64,000 nt of DNA from Rhodococcus erythropolis NBRC 15567 (GCF_001552595.1 NZ_BCRM01000019.1:62001-126000), one strand, 5' to 3'. Counted from the stretch's first letter, positions 18,301 through 26,388 are shown. Numbers and translations: made by a program. The notes: generated from the letters alone by a model not told the origin.

Positions 18301-19836
18301 CCTGGAGTCGGGCTCATTTCTCCGCCCCCGCACCACGACATCTATTCGATCGAGGATCTCGCCCAATTGATCTACGACCTCAGATGCGCAAACGATCGTG
18401 CGCGGATACACGTGAAGTTGGTCAGCGCAGTCGGAGTCGGGACTGTTGCGGCAGGTGTGGCCAAAGCGCACGCCGACGTGGTGCTGATCTCCGGTCACGA
18501 CGGCGGGACGGGGGCGGCGGCACTCTCGTCCATCCACCACGCTGGTACGCCCTGGGAGATCGGGCTGGCCGAAACTCAGCAGACCTTGGTGCTCAACGGG
18601 TTACGCGATCGGATCGTCGTCCAGTGTGATGGGGGTTTGCGCACGGCGCGGGACGTCGTCGTCGCCGCGTTGCTGGGGGCGCAGGAGTACGGGTTTTCCA
18701 CGGCGCCACTGATCGCGGCCGGCTGCGTCATGATGCGGGTATGTCACCTCGACACCTGCCCCGTCGGAGTAGCGACGCAGAATCCCGAACTGCGAGAGCG
18801 ATTCACCGGCCGGCCGGAGTACGTCGAGAACCTCTTCCGCTTCATCGCCGACGACGTACGACGTTTGTTGGCAGAACTGGGGTTTCGAAGTATCGACGAC
18901 GCTCTGGGCCACGCAGACGTATTGGAAATGTCTCCGGCGGTGGCGCATTGGAAGAGTCGCACGTTGGACCTCTCACCACTCTTCGACGTTCCGGCCGCGC
19001 CGACCGGCGCGGCCTACCCGCCGTGTGTACCTGTTTCGAGCGAACTCGAACGCACCCTGATCGAGTGCGCCGCGAACTCACTCGAGGACGCTCGACCCGT
19101 GCATATCGAACTGCCAGTACACAATACGGATCGGGCGGTGGGAACGAGGCTGGGCGCAGAGGTGACCAGACGTTACGGCGCCGTCGGGCTACCTCAAGGC
19201 ACCATCGACGTCGTGCTCAGTGGAACGGCAGGCCAGTCACTCGGTGCGTTCCTGCCGCCCGGCATCTCGCTGGTCGTCGTCGGCGATGCAAACGACTACG
19301 TGGGGAAGGGGCTCTCCGGTGGACGAATCGCGCTTCGGCCGAGTGAGGACGCGCCCTTCGTAGCGGAGGATCAGGTGATTGCCGGCAATACGCTGCTGTA
19401 CGGAGCTACGAGCGGTGCGCTCTATGCGAGGGGGCGTGTCGGGGAACGATTCGCGGTGCGCAACTCGGGCGCGGTCGCTGTGGTGGAAGGCGTCGGAGAC
19501 CATGCGTGCGAGTACATGACCGGGGGTCGCGTCGTCATCATCGGCCCAACTGGTAGGAACCTTGCTGCGGGAATGTCGGGCGGAATTGCCTTCGTACTCG
19601 ACGTGAAGGCAGAGAAGGTCAACGGCGACATGGTCGTTCTGGAGCGACCTTCGGCGGAAGATTGCAGTCAGCTGGTCGAAATTCTCGGCGAGCATTTGGC
19701 TGCGACCGGCTCGCCGGTGGCGGCAAAACTGCTCGACGACTGGGTTGGCCAGAGTCCGAGATTCACCAAAGTTTTGCCTGTCGACTACCGGAAGGTCGTG
19801 GAACAGAACGAACTGGTGGAGCCGGCTCATGCCTGA
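15358..19836 (+). CDS. gltB: Glutamate synthase large subunit
   Basis: GltB converts glutamine and 2-oxoglutarate to two glutamates with electrons from GltD. The 1492-residue protein has the class II glutaminase domain with nucleophile Cys22 (QETDSCGVAVVAD) after a 21-residue propeptide, the central FMN-binding synthase barrel (about residues 820-1180, with EGGESPERLR, KPGEGGQLPG, ISGHDGGTGA), the 3Fe-4S cluster motif CVMMRVCHLDTCPVGVATQ and the C-terminal beta-helix (GLSGGRI, AAGMSGG). GTG start has ggagg 7 bp upstream. In M. tuberculosis gltBD is not at this location, so the pair is an insertion relative to that order. Confidence 0.93.
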   Translation: MPFSRIPDPRGLYDPDQETDSCGVAVVADTSGRHLHSIVDEALAVLANLTHRGAVGRECNSGDGAGILLQLPTEFFDAVTAFELPPPNAMGENTYAAGNCFLPVDQEARGRAVVRIHRYAAAEGLRIIGWREVPVDRDCVGTVAAQCAPYISQCFVTCAEPRDRSVGGIALDRRVFALRRQVERIHSADDAVYFPSLSARTIVYKGMLTPTQLPGYFTDLCDARMRTALAVVHSRYSTNTFPSWSLAQPYRCIAHNGEINTIVGNRNWMRAREPMLRSALLGGDIDRMFPICTPGGSDSSSFDEVLEFLTLGGRSVQHAIAMMIPGAWENDSSMPDEMRAFYQFHACLMEPWDGPASVTFSDGTVVGAVLDRNGLRPGRWWRMRNGRIVLASESGVFDAPTSEVLEKGRLEPGRMFLVDTARRGIVSDAEIKSELASTAPYREWVDGGLVDLEEIPESAPARGDPAPLLQRQLLFGYQAEDLQEVLLPMARSGSEPLGSMGVDTPLAVLSDRPKLLYDYFVQLFAQVTNPPLDAIREEVVTTLGVTLGAEQNLFEASALSCRRIVLDKPVIGPGKMAKVAELCGARTPRSAVLRGGFDPRGSLGEGVERLRESARTAAAAGIEILVISDRGSGPEQAPIPSLLAVSAVHHDLVRHGLRTKVSLVVESGDAREVHHIALLIGYGAAAVHPYLALESVEALSEQDELPGIDSKMASDNYLRAANSGVLKVMSKMGIATVHSYTGAQVFEAVGLGRELVDEYFCNTRSRIGGIGITEVAREVLMRHAATYRTVQHRQLSSSGEFRYRRGGELHVFTPESVFFLQHATRTGRSEMFRRYSDEVDRLSAQGGTLRGLFRFRREIRQLIPLDQVEPVEMILARFNTGAMSYGSLSAEAHETMAVAMNALGGRSNTGEGGESPERLRDNKRRSAVKQVASGRFGVTSDYLVNATDIQIKMAQGAKPGEGGQLPGSKVYPWIAETRYSTPGVGLISPPPHHDIYSIEDLAQLIYDLRCANDRARIHVKLVSAVGVGTVAAGVAKAHADVVLISGHDGGTGAAALSSIHHAGTPWEIGLAETQQTLVLNGLRDRIVVQCDGGLRTARDVVVAALLGAQEYGFSTAPLIAAGCVMMRVCHLDTCPVGVATQNPELRERFTGRPEYVENLFRFIADDVRRLLAELGFRSIDDALGHADVLEMSPAVAHWKSRTLDLSPLFDVPAAPTGAAYPPCVPVSSELERTLIECAANSLEDARPVHIELPVHNTDRAVGTRLGAEVTRRYGAVGLPQGTIDVVLSGTAGQSLGAFLPPGISLVVVGDANDYVGKGLSGGRIALRPSEDAPFVAEDQVIAGNTLLYGATSGALYARGRVGERFAVRNSGAVAVVEGVGDHACEYMTGGRVVIIGPTGRNLAAGMSGGIAFVLDVKAEKVNGDMVVLERPSAEDCSQLVEILGEHLAATGSPVAAKLLDDWVGQSPRFTKVLPVDYRKVVEQNELVEPAHA

Positions 19837-21331
19837 CGCACGCGGGTTCCTCAACGTGAAACGATCCGGCTCACCGACCAGATCGACCGATGTGCGTGTC
19901 GGTGACTGGGCGTCGGTATACGAGTCGCTGGATCCCGTCGTGCGAAATCGAGACGTATCTGCACAGGCCTCGCGTTGCATGGACTGCGCTGTGCCGTACT
20001 GCCATTCGGCCGACGTGGGGTGTCCGCTCGGCAATCTCATTCCGGAATGGAACGACCTGGTTCGGCGTGGACGGTGGTCCGAAGCCTCGGAGAATTTGCA
20101 TTCCACCAACAATTTCCCCGAGTTCACCGGACATCTGTGCCCCGCACCGTGCGAAACGGCGTGCGTTCTCGCACTCGACGACGAGCACACGTCGGGGGGT
20201 GTCACCATCAAGCGCATCGAACAGGCAATCGTCGACAACGCCTGGGAGTCGGGTTGGTTGGGGCCGCAGGCACCGGTAGTTCACAGCGGAAACCGTGTTG
20301 CGGTTGTCGGGTCGGGACCGGCGGGACTGGCCGCGGCTCAACAACTGACACGAGCCGGACACAGTGTCACGGTGTTCGAGCGGAGCGATCGGATCGGGGG
20401 ACTGCTTCGCTACGGAATTCCGGAATTCAAGTTGCCCAAGGCCCTCATCAACCGGCGGCTGGAACAACTGACCGCCGAGGGGACCAGATTCGTCACCGAC
20501 TGCGCCGTCGGAGTGAACGTGAGCGCACACGACCTCTCGACGGAATTCGAGGCGGTAGTCCTGGCGGTCGGGGCTGACCGTGCCAGAGACACAGACGTAC
20601 CGGGTCGTAGTATTCGCGGAATCCATCGTGCGATGACGTACCTGCGTGCGGCCAACCACGAATGCGAGGGTGACGGAGCGTCGAGCATCTCGGCGCGAGG
20701 TAAGAACGTCGTGATCATCGGTGGCGGCGACACGGCCGCCGACTGCCTCGGCACGGTGCATCGCCAAGGCGCCCTCTCGGTGACGGAATTGGATTACCAC
20801 GTCCCACCTCCGGCACGCCGCGATCGAGATCGCGACCCATGGCCGTTGTGGCCGCGGGTCCTACGCAGCTCGCCGGCAGACGAGGAGGGCAGTGACAAAC
20901 GATTCCGATGGGCGGCGCAGGAATTTCTCGACGACGGTGGGGGTGCGGTCCGCGCAATCCGGATGGTTCCGGTAGCCGTGTCACGAGCGAAGGACGGACA
21001 ACGGACCCTGGTGGAGACCGGCGACGCGACGGATCTGGTGTGCGAGATGGTCCTGCTCGCTCTGGGTTTCGACGGCGTCGAAACCGCCCCACTGCTCACC
21101 GACCTTGATGTCGGCACCGATCCACTCGGCAGAATCGAGTGTGATGTCGGGTGGCAGACCCGGACACCCGGCGTATTCGTCTGCGGCGACGCGCATCGCG
21201 GGGCGTCGCTGGTCGTTTGGGCGATTGCCGAGGGACGGTCGGCCGCACGTGCCGTCGACGTGTTTCTCACAGGCGAGTCGGCGCTTCCGGCTCCGGTTCA
21301 TCCAAAGGCATTTCCGCTGTTCGTGAGCTGA
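19829..21331 (+). CDS. gltD: Glutamate synthase small subunit
   Basis: GltD passes NADPH electrons through FAD and 4Fe-4S clusters to GltB. The 500-residue product has the N-terminal cysteine clusters (CMDCAVPYCHSADVGCP and CPAPCETAC), the FAD fold VVGSGPAGLAAAQQL, the NADPH fold IIGGGDTAADCLGT, and the closing GDAHRGASLVVWAIAEGR. ATG 19829 overlaps the end of gltB by 8 bp, so it is co-translated. Length is a little above the usual ~480 residues because of the C-terminal extension. Confidence 0.93.
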   Translation: MPDARGFLNVKRSGSPTRSTDVRVGDWASVYESLDPVVRNRDVSAQASRCMDCAVPYCHSADVGCPLGNLIPEWNDLVRRGRWSEASENLHSTNNFPEFTGHLCPAPCETACVLALDDEHTSGGVTIKRIEQAIVDNAWESGWLGPQAPVVHSGNRVAVVGSGPAGLAAAQQLTRAGHSVTVFERSDRIGGLLRYGIPEFKLPKALINRRLEQLTAEGTRFVTDCAVGVNVSAHDLSTEFEAVVLAVGADRARDTDVPGRSIRGIHRAMTYLRAANHECEGDGASSISARGKNVVIIGGGDTAADCLGTVHRQGALSVTELDYHVPPPARRDRDRDPWPLWPRVLRSSPADEEGSDKRFRWAAQEFLDDGGGAVRAIRMVPVAVSRAKDGQRTLVETGDATDLVCEMVLLALGFDGVETAPLLTDLDVGTDPLGRIECDVGWQTRTPGVFVCGDAHRGASLVVWAIAEGRSAARAVDVFLTGESALPAPVHPKAFPLFVS

Positions 21332-21401
21332 CCAACTGAATCGAGTAAGTACAGAAAGTGCAGGTCGCAAATGCCGGATAGAAGTGCGGTGGGGTAGCGA
21401 C

Positions 21402-21413
21402 TAGGCTCGAGCC
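21402..21413 (+). promoter_or_regulatory. Leaderless-type promoter of pyk
   Basis: TAGGCT (21402-21407) followed by 6 bp and the GTG start at 21414, with no ribosome-binding sequence in between. This is the actinobacterial leaderless arrangement in which transcription begins at the start codon. Confidence 0.55.
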
Positions 21414-22832
21414 GTGAACCGACGGACAAAAATTGTATGCACACTTGGACCTGCGACAGCTTCTGGCGACCGCATCCGTGAGCTCGTGGAGAGCGGCATG
21501 GACGTGGCGCGCCTCAACTTCAGCCACGGCGAGCATGCCGATCACGAAGAAAACTACATTCGCGTCCGCGCCGCGTCGGACGCCACCGGAAAGGCCGTCG
21601 GTGTTCTCGCCGACCTTCAGGGGCCCAAGATTCGCCTCGGCCGATTCAAGGACGAGCGGACCACCTGGGCCAACGGTGAAGAGGTTCGTATCACCGTCGA
21701 CGACGTCGAGGGAACGCACGATCGCGTCGGGACCACGTACAAGGAATTGGCGCGCGACGCCAAGGCCGGCGATCGACTGCTGGTCGACGACGGAAAGGTC
21801 GGCCTGGTCGTCACGTCCATCGACGGCAACGACGTCGTCTGTCGGGTCACCGAAGGCGGTCCGGTCAGCAACAACAAGGGCCTCTCACTGCCCGGTATGA
21901 ACGTCTCCGTTCCAGCCCTGTCGGGCAAGGACATCGCCGACCTCGAGTTCGCTCTCAAGCTGGGTGTCGACTTCATTGCACTGTCTTTCGTTCGCTCACC
22001 GGCGGACGTCGAATTGGTTCACGCCATCATGGATCGAGTCGGGCGCCGCGTTCCCGTCATCGCGAAGCTCGAGAAGCCCGAGGCCATCGACAATCTCGAA
22101 GCCATCGTGCTCGCGTTCGACGCCGTCATGGTCGCCCGCGGTGACCTCGGTGTCGAGTTGCCGCTCGAGCAGGTCCCGCTCGTTCAGAAGCGCGCAATCC
22201 AGATTGCTCGTGAGAACGCGAAGCCGGTCATCGTCGCGACGCAGATGCTCGAGTCGATGATCGAGAACTCACGTCCCACTCGTGCAGAGGCATCCGATGT
22301 CGCCAACGCCGTTCTCGACGGCGCCGACGCAGTCATGCTCTCGGGCGAGACTTCGGTGGGCAAGTACGTCATGGAAACCGTTCGCACCATGGCCCGCATC
22401 GTCGAGGCCGTCGAGAACGAATCAACCCGTGTCCCACCGTTGACCCACGTCCCGCGCACCAAGCGCGGAGTCATCTCGTACGCAGCACGCGACATCGGCG
22501 AACGTCTCGACGCCAAGGCCTTGGTTGCGTTCACTCAGTCCGGTGACACGGTGCGTCGACTGGCTCGTCTGCACACGCCGCTGCCGTTGCTCGCCTTCAC
22601 GCCGCTGCCTGCGGTGCGCAGTCAGCTGACGCTGACGTGGGGAACCGAGACGTTCCTGGTCGATGCGGTGGCCACCACTGACGAGATGGTGCGTCAGGTG
22701 GACAGTGCGTTGCTCTCCCTCGGGCGGTACGTCAAGGGAGACCTCGTGGTCATCGTTGCCGGATCCCCTCCGGGAACTGTCGGTTCCACCAACCTCATTC
22801 ACGTCCACCGTATCGGCGAAGAGGACCACTGA
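21414..22832 (+). CDS. pyk: Pyruvate kinase
   Basis: This enzyme makes pyruvate and ATP from phosphoenolpyruvate and ADP, the last step of glycolysis. The 472-residue protein starts RRTKIVCTLGPATAS, and shows VDFIALSFVRSP, the active-site KLEKPEAIDN, MVARGDLGVELP and the MLSGETSVGKYV regions, with a normal C-terminal allosteric domain. GTG start. The stop is immediately followed by the tesB GTG, so the two are one transcript, matching Rv1617-Rv1618. Confidence 0.96.
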   Translation: MNRRTKIVCTLGPATASGDRIRELVESGMDVARLNFSHGEHADHEENYIRVRAASDATGKAVGVLADLQGPKIRLGRFKDERTTWANGEEVRITVDDVEGTHDRVGTTYKELARDAKAGDRLLVDDGKVGLVVTSIDGNDVVCRVTEGGPVSNNKGLSLPGMNVSVPALSGKDIADLEFALKLGVDFIALSFVRSPADVELVHAIMDRVGRRVPVIAKLEKPEAIDNLEAIVLAFDAVMVARGDLGVELPLEQVPLVQKRAIQIARENAKPVIVATQMLESMIENSRPTRAEASDVANAVLDGADAVMLSGETSVGKYVMETVRTMARIVEAVENESTRVPPLTHVPRTKRGVISYAARDIGERLDAKALVAFTQSGDTVRRLARLHTPLPLLAFTPLPAVRSQLTLTWGTETFLVDAVATTDEMVRQVDSALLSLGRYVKGDLVVIVAGSPPGTVGSTNLIHVHRIGEEDH

Positions 22833-23714
22833 GTGACCCACGCGAACGCGTCCACCGACCTCGGTACTCTTCTCGGTCTGTTGGATCTGGAGCAGATCGG
22901 TGACGACGCGTTCCGTGGATACCACCCGAAACAGGTAGGTTCGCGGACGTTCGGCGGTCAATTGGTGTCTCAGGCACTGATGGCCGCCGGACGGACTGTC
23001 GACGGTGATCGCCCCATCCATGCCGTGAACGCCCATTTCATTCGGGGCGGAGATGTGAAGGCGCCTATCGAGTACCGGGTGGAGCGTCATCGTGACGGGA
23101 GGGCATTCGCCAACCGTCAGGTGACTGCCTATCAGGGTGAGAACGAATTGTTCGTGATGCTCGCGGCGTTCCAGGACTCCGGCAAGGGGCTCGACCATGC
23201 TGTCGAGATCCCGGATGTTCCACTTCCGGAGTCGTTGCCTCCCATCGGCGATCATCTGGTGGGGTACGAGGAAAAACTGCCGCATTTCAGTGCGGCGCTC
23301 AAGCCGATCGACATGCGGTACGCCAACGATCCGGCGTGGATCCTCAAGGGCACCGGCGAGAAACTCAACCACAATCGGGTGTGGATGCGCCCCGACGGTG
23401 ATCTGCCGGACGATTCGCTCATTCACGCTGCGACGCTGGCATATTCGTCCGACACCACCGTGCTCGATTCGATTCTGACCACTCATGGTTTGTCCTGGGG
23501 TCATGATCGTATCGTCGCGGCGACGGTCAATCATTCGATCTGGTTCCATCGCCCGTTCCGGTTCGCCGACTGGGTTCTGTACGCCACCGAATCGCCGGTC
23601 GCCGCAGGTTCGCGCGGTCTGGCAACCGGACGGTACTTCTCGGTGGAAGGACTGCTGTTGGCGACGGTGGTCCAAGAAGGAATGATCAGGCATTTCCCGC
23701 GTAAAGGGGAATGA
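22833..23714 (+). CDS. tesB: Acyl-CoA thioesterase II
   Basis: TesB hydrolyses acyl-CoA to fatty acid and CoA. The 293-residue product is the double-hotdog type: first hotdog with GGQLVSQALMAAGRTV and FIRGGD, second with the catalytic aspartate region (YSSDTTVLDSIL) and the NHSIWFHRPFR segment near the C-terminus. GTG begins at the base after the pyk stop (TGA-GTG), with gaggacc as the ribosome site inside pyk. The coupling of a thioesterase to pyruvate kinase is conserved in the group; why is not known. Confidence 0.9.
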   Translation: MTHANASTDLGTLLGLLDLEQIGDDAFRGYHPKQVGSRTFGGQLVSQALMAAGRTVDGDRPIHAVNAHFIRGGDVKAPIEYRVERHRDGRAFANRQVTAYQGENELFVMLAAFQDSGKGLDHAVEIPDVPLPESLPPIGDHLVGYEEKLPHFSAALKPIDMRYANDPAWILKGTGEKLNHNRVWMRPDGDLPDDSLIHAATLAYSSDTTVLDSILTTHGLSWGHDRIVAATVNHSIWFHRPFRFADWVLYATESPVAAGSRGLATGRYFSVEGLLLATVVQEGMIRHFPRKGE

Positions 23715-23719
23715 GATGC

Positions 23720-23743
23720 GGGCCCGAGACTGAACTCGGGCCC
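23720..23743. terminator. Stem-loop between convergent tesB and SRPBCC genes
   Basis: GGGCCCGAG pairs perfectly with CTCGGGCCC around ACTGAA. It lies 5 bp after the tesB stop and 4 bp before the end of the opposing gene, so it probably ends transcription in both directions; there is no strong T-run. Confidence 0.65.
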
Positions 23744-23747
23744 AGAA

Positions 23748-24251
23748 TCAAGCAGACTTGCGATATTGCGGTGAGAGTTCGTCGGCGCGGTCCCACGGAG
23801 ACCAGTCGACTTCGCGTCCATCGAGTTGGGCCGCAACAACTTCCAAGCCCGCGTGCCAGCCGGCGGCGTGGGCGTACGCGGACTCTTCGTCTTCCATCGT
23901 GTGGGTGAGGGTCAGCCAGCAACCGCCGGTGCCGTCCGGTGCCAGTTCCCAATGCAGAGTATCTGCGTCCCAGAGGAATTCGAGAATTCGGTGCGGGTGG
24001 ACGCTGATGACCGTCCCGCGCGTCACGTGATCTGCGGGCAGTCCGAATCGCTCGACTTGTTCCGGGGTCACTTTGAACAGCAGATCCGCGCCTGGAGTGA
24101 GATTGAAATCGACGTCCGCCGGGAACCAGGCGTCGAGGTATTCGCGTTCCGTTATCACTTTCCAGACCTTGTCCGGTGCGTGCGGAATTGCCAGTTGGAA
24201 GCTCAGTGACACCCGACCGTCATAGGTCAGGTTTATCTTGCCGTTGTCCAT
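23748..24251 (-). CDS. SRPBCC (AHSA1-like) domain protein
   Basis: This 167-residue single-domain protein has the START/SRPBCC helix-grip fold: IPHAPDKVWKVITEREYLDAWFP near the N-terminus, a central GTVISVHPHRILEFLW strand pair and a long C-terminal helix (AGWHAGLEVVAAQL). The family binds hydrophobic ligands or acts in stress responses; no ligand can be assigned. ATG 24251 has ggaggcaccg upstream. An inverted repeat ACCTAT-tg-ATAGGT lies 88 bp upstream in the gap before folD. Confidence 0.8.
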   Translation of the reverse strand: MDNGKINLTYDGRVSLSFQLAIPHAPDKVWKVITEREYLDAWFPADVDFNLTPGADLLFKVTPEQVERFGLPADHVTRGTVISVHPHRILEFLWDADTLHWELAPDGTGGCWLTLTHTMEDEESAYAHAAGWHAGLEVVAAQLDGREVDWSPWDRADELSPQYRKSA

Positions 24252-24338
24252 CGGTGCCTCCAATGCTTGGTGCCCGTGCGGTTGCCCCCATCGTGCCATC
24301 TAATTGCTTGGGATGGAATAACTGCAGGTCAGATCGTT

Positions 24339-24352
24339 ACCTATTGATAGGT
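24339..24352. promoter_or_regulatory. Inverted repeat upstream of the SRPBCC gene and folD
   Basis: ACCTAT-TG-ATAGGT, 6-bp perfect arms. AT-rich for this genome and placed in the divergent intergenic region (24252-24529). Many TetR/ArsR-type regulators bind such sites, but no regulator gene is adjacent. Confidence 0.4.
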
Positions 24353-24424
24353 TATGTCGATTTGTCTCGTTTTGAGAGCGGCGTTCCGGATGCGTTTCGT
24401 GGCAGTGAGACAAACGCGCGGTAC

Positions 24425-24502
24425 GCTGACCACGCACGACTGGCGCGGGTGGGAATTACCACCGGGGAGTGCACATCGCGAGGCATCGACCGCCTGGGTG
24501 CT
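24425..24502 (+). promoter_or_regulatory. ZTP (pfl motif) riboswitch upstream of folD
   Basis: The leader carries the hallmark blocks of the pfl/ZTP aptamer in order: ACGACTGGCGCGGGTGGG (from about 24436), then ACCACCGGGGAGTGC (24459-24473), and after a variable insert the 3' block ACCGCCTGGGTGC (24489-24501). GTGGG/CCACC-type pairing closes the first domain and the CCGCCTGGG block forms the second domain. ZTP/ZMP signals shortage of 10-formyl-THF, and folD is one of the classic genes under this riboswitch. The aptamer ends about 28 bp before the ATG. Boundaries are approximate. Confidence 0.8.
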
Positions 24503-24521
24503 TCACACATCTTGTGTGAAG
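24501..24521 (+). promoter_or_regulatory. Hairpin next to the folD ribosome-binding site (expression platform)
   Basis: CTTCACAC pairs perfectly with GTGTGAAG around a 5-nt loop, directly after the ZTP aptamer. The 3' arm runs into gggggat, the ribosome-binding sequence for ATG 24530. The 5' arm overlaps the last bases of the aptamer's CCGCCTGGGTGC block, so aptamer folding and this hairpin could be mutually exclusive, giving translational control. No T-run follows, arguing against a terminator. Confidence 0.55.
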
Positions 24522-24529
24522 GGGGATTC

Positions 24530-25447
24530 ATGTCTACCGAAAATCTGTCTACCGAAAATCTGCCCAGCCAGAACGTGGCCGCTCGAATAATCGACGGACG
24601 CGCAATTGCCGATGCTGCGCTCGCGGACCTGTCAGTGCGCACGAGGCAGTTTCGTGATGAGACGGGGCACGTTCCTTGCCTGGCCGCCGTCATCGTGGGA
24701 GCGGACCCGGCCTCGAAGGCGTATGTACAGATGAAGGCCAAACGGTCTGTCGCCGTCGGAATGACGTCGCGGACGGTCGAACTCCCGGTGAGTACAACCA
24801 CCGAAGAACTAGTCGACGTGCTGAGAGCGTTGTCGGCGGACCCTTCGATCGACGGCATACTGCTGCAGCACCCGGTGCCAGGCCACATCGACGAACGGGC
24901 TGCGTTCGATGCCATCTCGGCCGACAAAGACGTCGACGGCGTTACCTCGGCAGCGTTCGCGGCAATGGCGTTGACCGGTGGGGGATTCGAATCATGTACA
25001 CCGAGTGGCATCCTGCGCCTGCTCGACGCCACAGGCGTCGAACTCACCGGAAAGCATGCTGTCGTGGTCGGCCGAAGCCCGATACTCGGATTGCCGATGG
25101 GAATGCTCCTCCTGCGTCGAGGCGCAACGGTGACGTACTGCCATTCGCGAACCGTCGACCTGGCCGCCCACGTCGCCTCGGCAGACGTCGTTATCGCGGC
25201 CGTCGGTGTTCCGGAACTGATCAAAGGGGCGTGGATCAAGCCTGGGGCAGTGGTGATCGATGCGGGGTACAACGAGGGCAACGTCGGAGACGTGGAGTAC
25301 GTCGCCGCACTCGCACATGCCGGTGCGATCACACCGGTGCCGGGTGGCGTCGGCCCCATGACGGTTGCCGTCCTGCTGGAACAAACACTGGCAGCAGCAG
25401 TTCGAGCAGCGGAAGTTCGGGCATGCAGTGAGAGTTCGGGCATGTAG
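24530..25447 (+). CDS. folD: Bifunctional methylene-THF dehydrogenase/cyclohydrolase
   Basis: FolD interconverts 5,10-methylene-THF, methenyl-THF and 10-formyl-THF, feeding purine synthesis. The 305-residue protein has the catalytic Lys region (ASKAYVQMKAK), the DGILLQHPVPGH motif, CTPSGILRLL, the NADP-binding VVGRSPILGLPMG and the closing PVPGGVGPMTVAVLLEQT. The ATG at 24530 is preceded by gggggat; the N-terminus has a duplicated STENL. The last residues (SESSGM) are encoded by a 19-bp tandem repeat that also supplies the stop codon. Confidence 0.93.
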   Translation: MSTENLSTENLPSQNVAARIIDGRAIADAALADLSVRTRQFRDETGHVPCLAAVIVGADPASKAYVQMKAKRSVAVGMTSRTVELPVSTTTEELVDVLRALSADPSIDGILLQHPVPGHIDERAAFDAISADKDVDGVTSAAFAAMALTGGGFESCTPSGILRLLDATGVELTGKHAVVVGRSPILGLPMGMLLLRRGATVTYCHSRTVDLAAHVASADVVIAAVGVPELIKGAWIKPGAVVIDAGYNEGNVGDVEYVAALAHAGAITPVPGGVGPMTVAVLLEQTLAAAVRAAEVRACSESSGM

Positions 25448-25470
25448 TGAGAGTTCGGGCATGTAGTGAG
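25414..25470 (+). repeat. Three 19-bp tandem repeats spanning the folD stop codon
   Basis: agttcgggcatgtagtgag occurs at 25414-25432 (one base different), 25433-25451 and 25452-25470. The folD stop TAG (25445-25447) lies in the second copy; the first copy has CAG at that point, so one C-to-T change decides where FolD ends. 25471-25635 shows no gene or clear signal. Confidence 0.85.
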
Positions 25471-25635
25471 AATCATGACAGTCGTGTTGGACCGGACCCA
25501 GCAATCGCCTCGGATCGATTGTGAGACCTCGGTTTCGAGACGGAGTATTCATCCGCCCCTCGATAACCGAATTACCGCGTCGAGCACCGCTGCGCTGGAA
25601 TGGCTGAGCTGAGCGCGCAATTGGGTATTCGACAG

Positions 25636-26268
25636 TCAGCTGTCTGCCGTGGGGATGTCGATCATCAACTGGGACGGTGAATCGGATGTCGATACGGTGT
25701 ATGCCGGACGGGTGTCGACCGTGCCGACAAACGACTGCAGGATCGCACTGTTCCTGGCCGCACTGTCTATGCGCGTGATGTTTTCGCCCTCGTGAGATAC
25801 GGAGTTGAGCGACGAATCCGATTGGACTCCCATCAGGTCGACTTGAAGTATCGATCGACTTCCGACGTCCACGACTGTGCTGTCACCCGCTCGGATTGCT
25901 TCGCTGACATATTCGGTTTTCCAGAACACTGATCCATTTCCGTCGAATCGGTAGGTGATTCGGGTGAAACCATCGTGATCGGTCACGTCGATCTCGGTCA
26001 CGTCGACGCGCGGATTCGGTGAAGGGATCTCCGTGTCGTTCGGGAGCGGAGCAAGCGTGGAGATCTCGGTTGGTAGGGCATCGATCGGGGGAGTGCCGAC
26101 CTGAAGGGTGCCTGTCTGTGTTGCAGCATCGAGGACGGTCTGGGTGGAAGATTCGCCGGCAGTGTTGGATTCGCCGGCAGTGTCGGATTGGTCGTCAGTC
26201 TGACACCCGGGGAGCAGCGCGAAAACAGATATGGCTCCGAGCAGAGCAATCAGGCGACGACCGTTCAT
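25636..26268 (-). CDS. AMIN-like domain lipoprotein
   Basis: The 210-residue exported protein starts with a lipoprotein signal peptide ending in LLPGC (Cys22), then a Thr/Ser/Glu-rich linker (about 23-60) with a repeated SNTAGES segment, then a beta-rich domain (TRITYRFDGNG, ILQVDLMGVQ, YTVSTSDSPSQLMIDI) typical of the AMIN-like family that binds cell-wall polymers. It lies just before the left end of the integrated element and is transcribed away from it. Binding target unknown. Confidence 0.75.
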   Translation of the reverse strand: MNGRRLIALLGAISVFALLPGCQTDDQSDTAGESNTAGESSTQTVLDAATQTGTLQVGTPPIDALPTEISTLAPLPNDTEIPSPNPRVDVTEIDVTDHDGFTRITYRFDGNGSVFWKTEYVSEAIRAGDSTVVDVGSRSILQVDLMGVQSDSSLNSVSHEGENITRIDSAARNSAILQSFVGTVDTRPAYTVSTSDSPSQLMIDIPTADS

Positions 26269-26342
26269 GGATCGAATCTAACTGCGGTCGATCTGGGGTA
26301 CAGCCGAATGCCGAAACCTTGCGGTACGGCCAACTGCGGCAG

Positions 26343-26388
26343 GTGGTGCCCTCGGTGAGACTCGAACTCACACTGGACGGGTTTTGAA
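26343..26388 (-). repeat. Attachment repeat, left copy (displaced tRNA-Leu 3' half)
   Basis: 46 bp identical to 29080-29125, covering the anticodon loop through the encoded CCA of the tRNA-Leu gene plus one flanking base. Here it is followed by unrelated sequence instead of the tRNA 5' half, so it is not a functional tRNA. Confidence 0.9.

Noticed and set aside
26343-26388. A second tRNA gene.
   Set aside because: Only the 3' half is present; the 5' half and D arm are absent.
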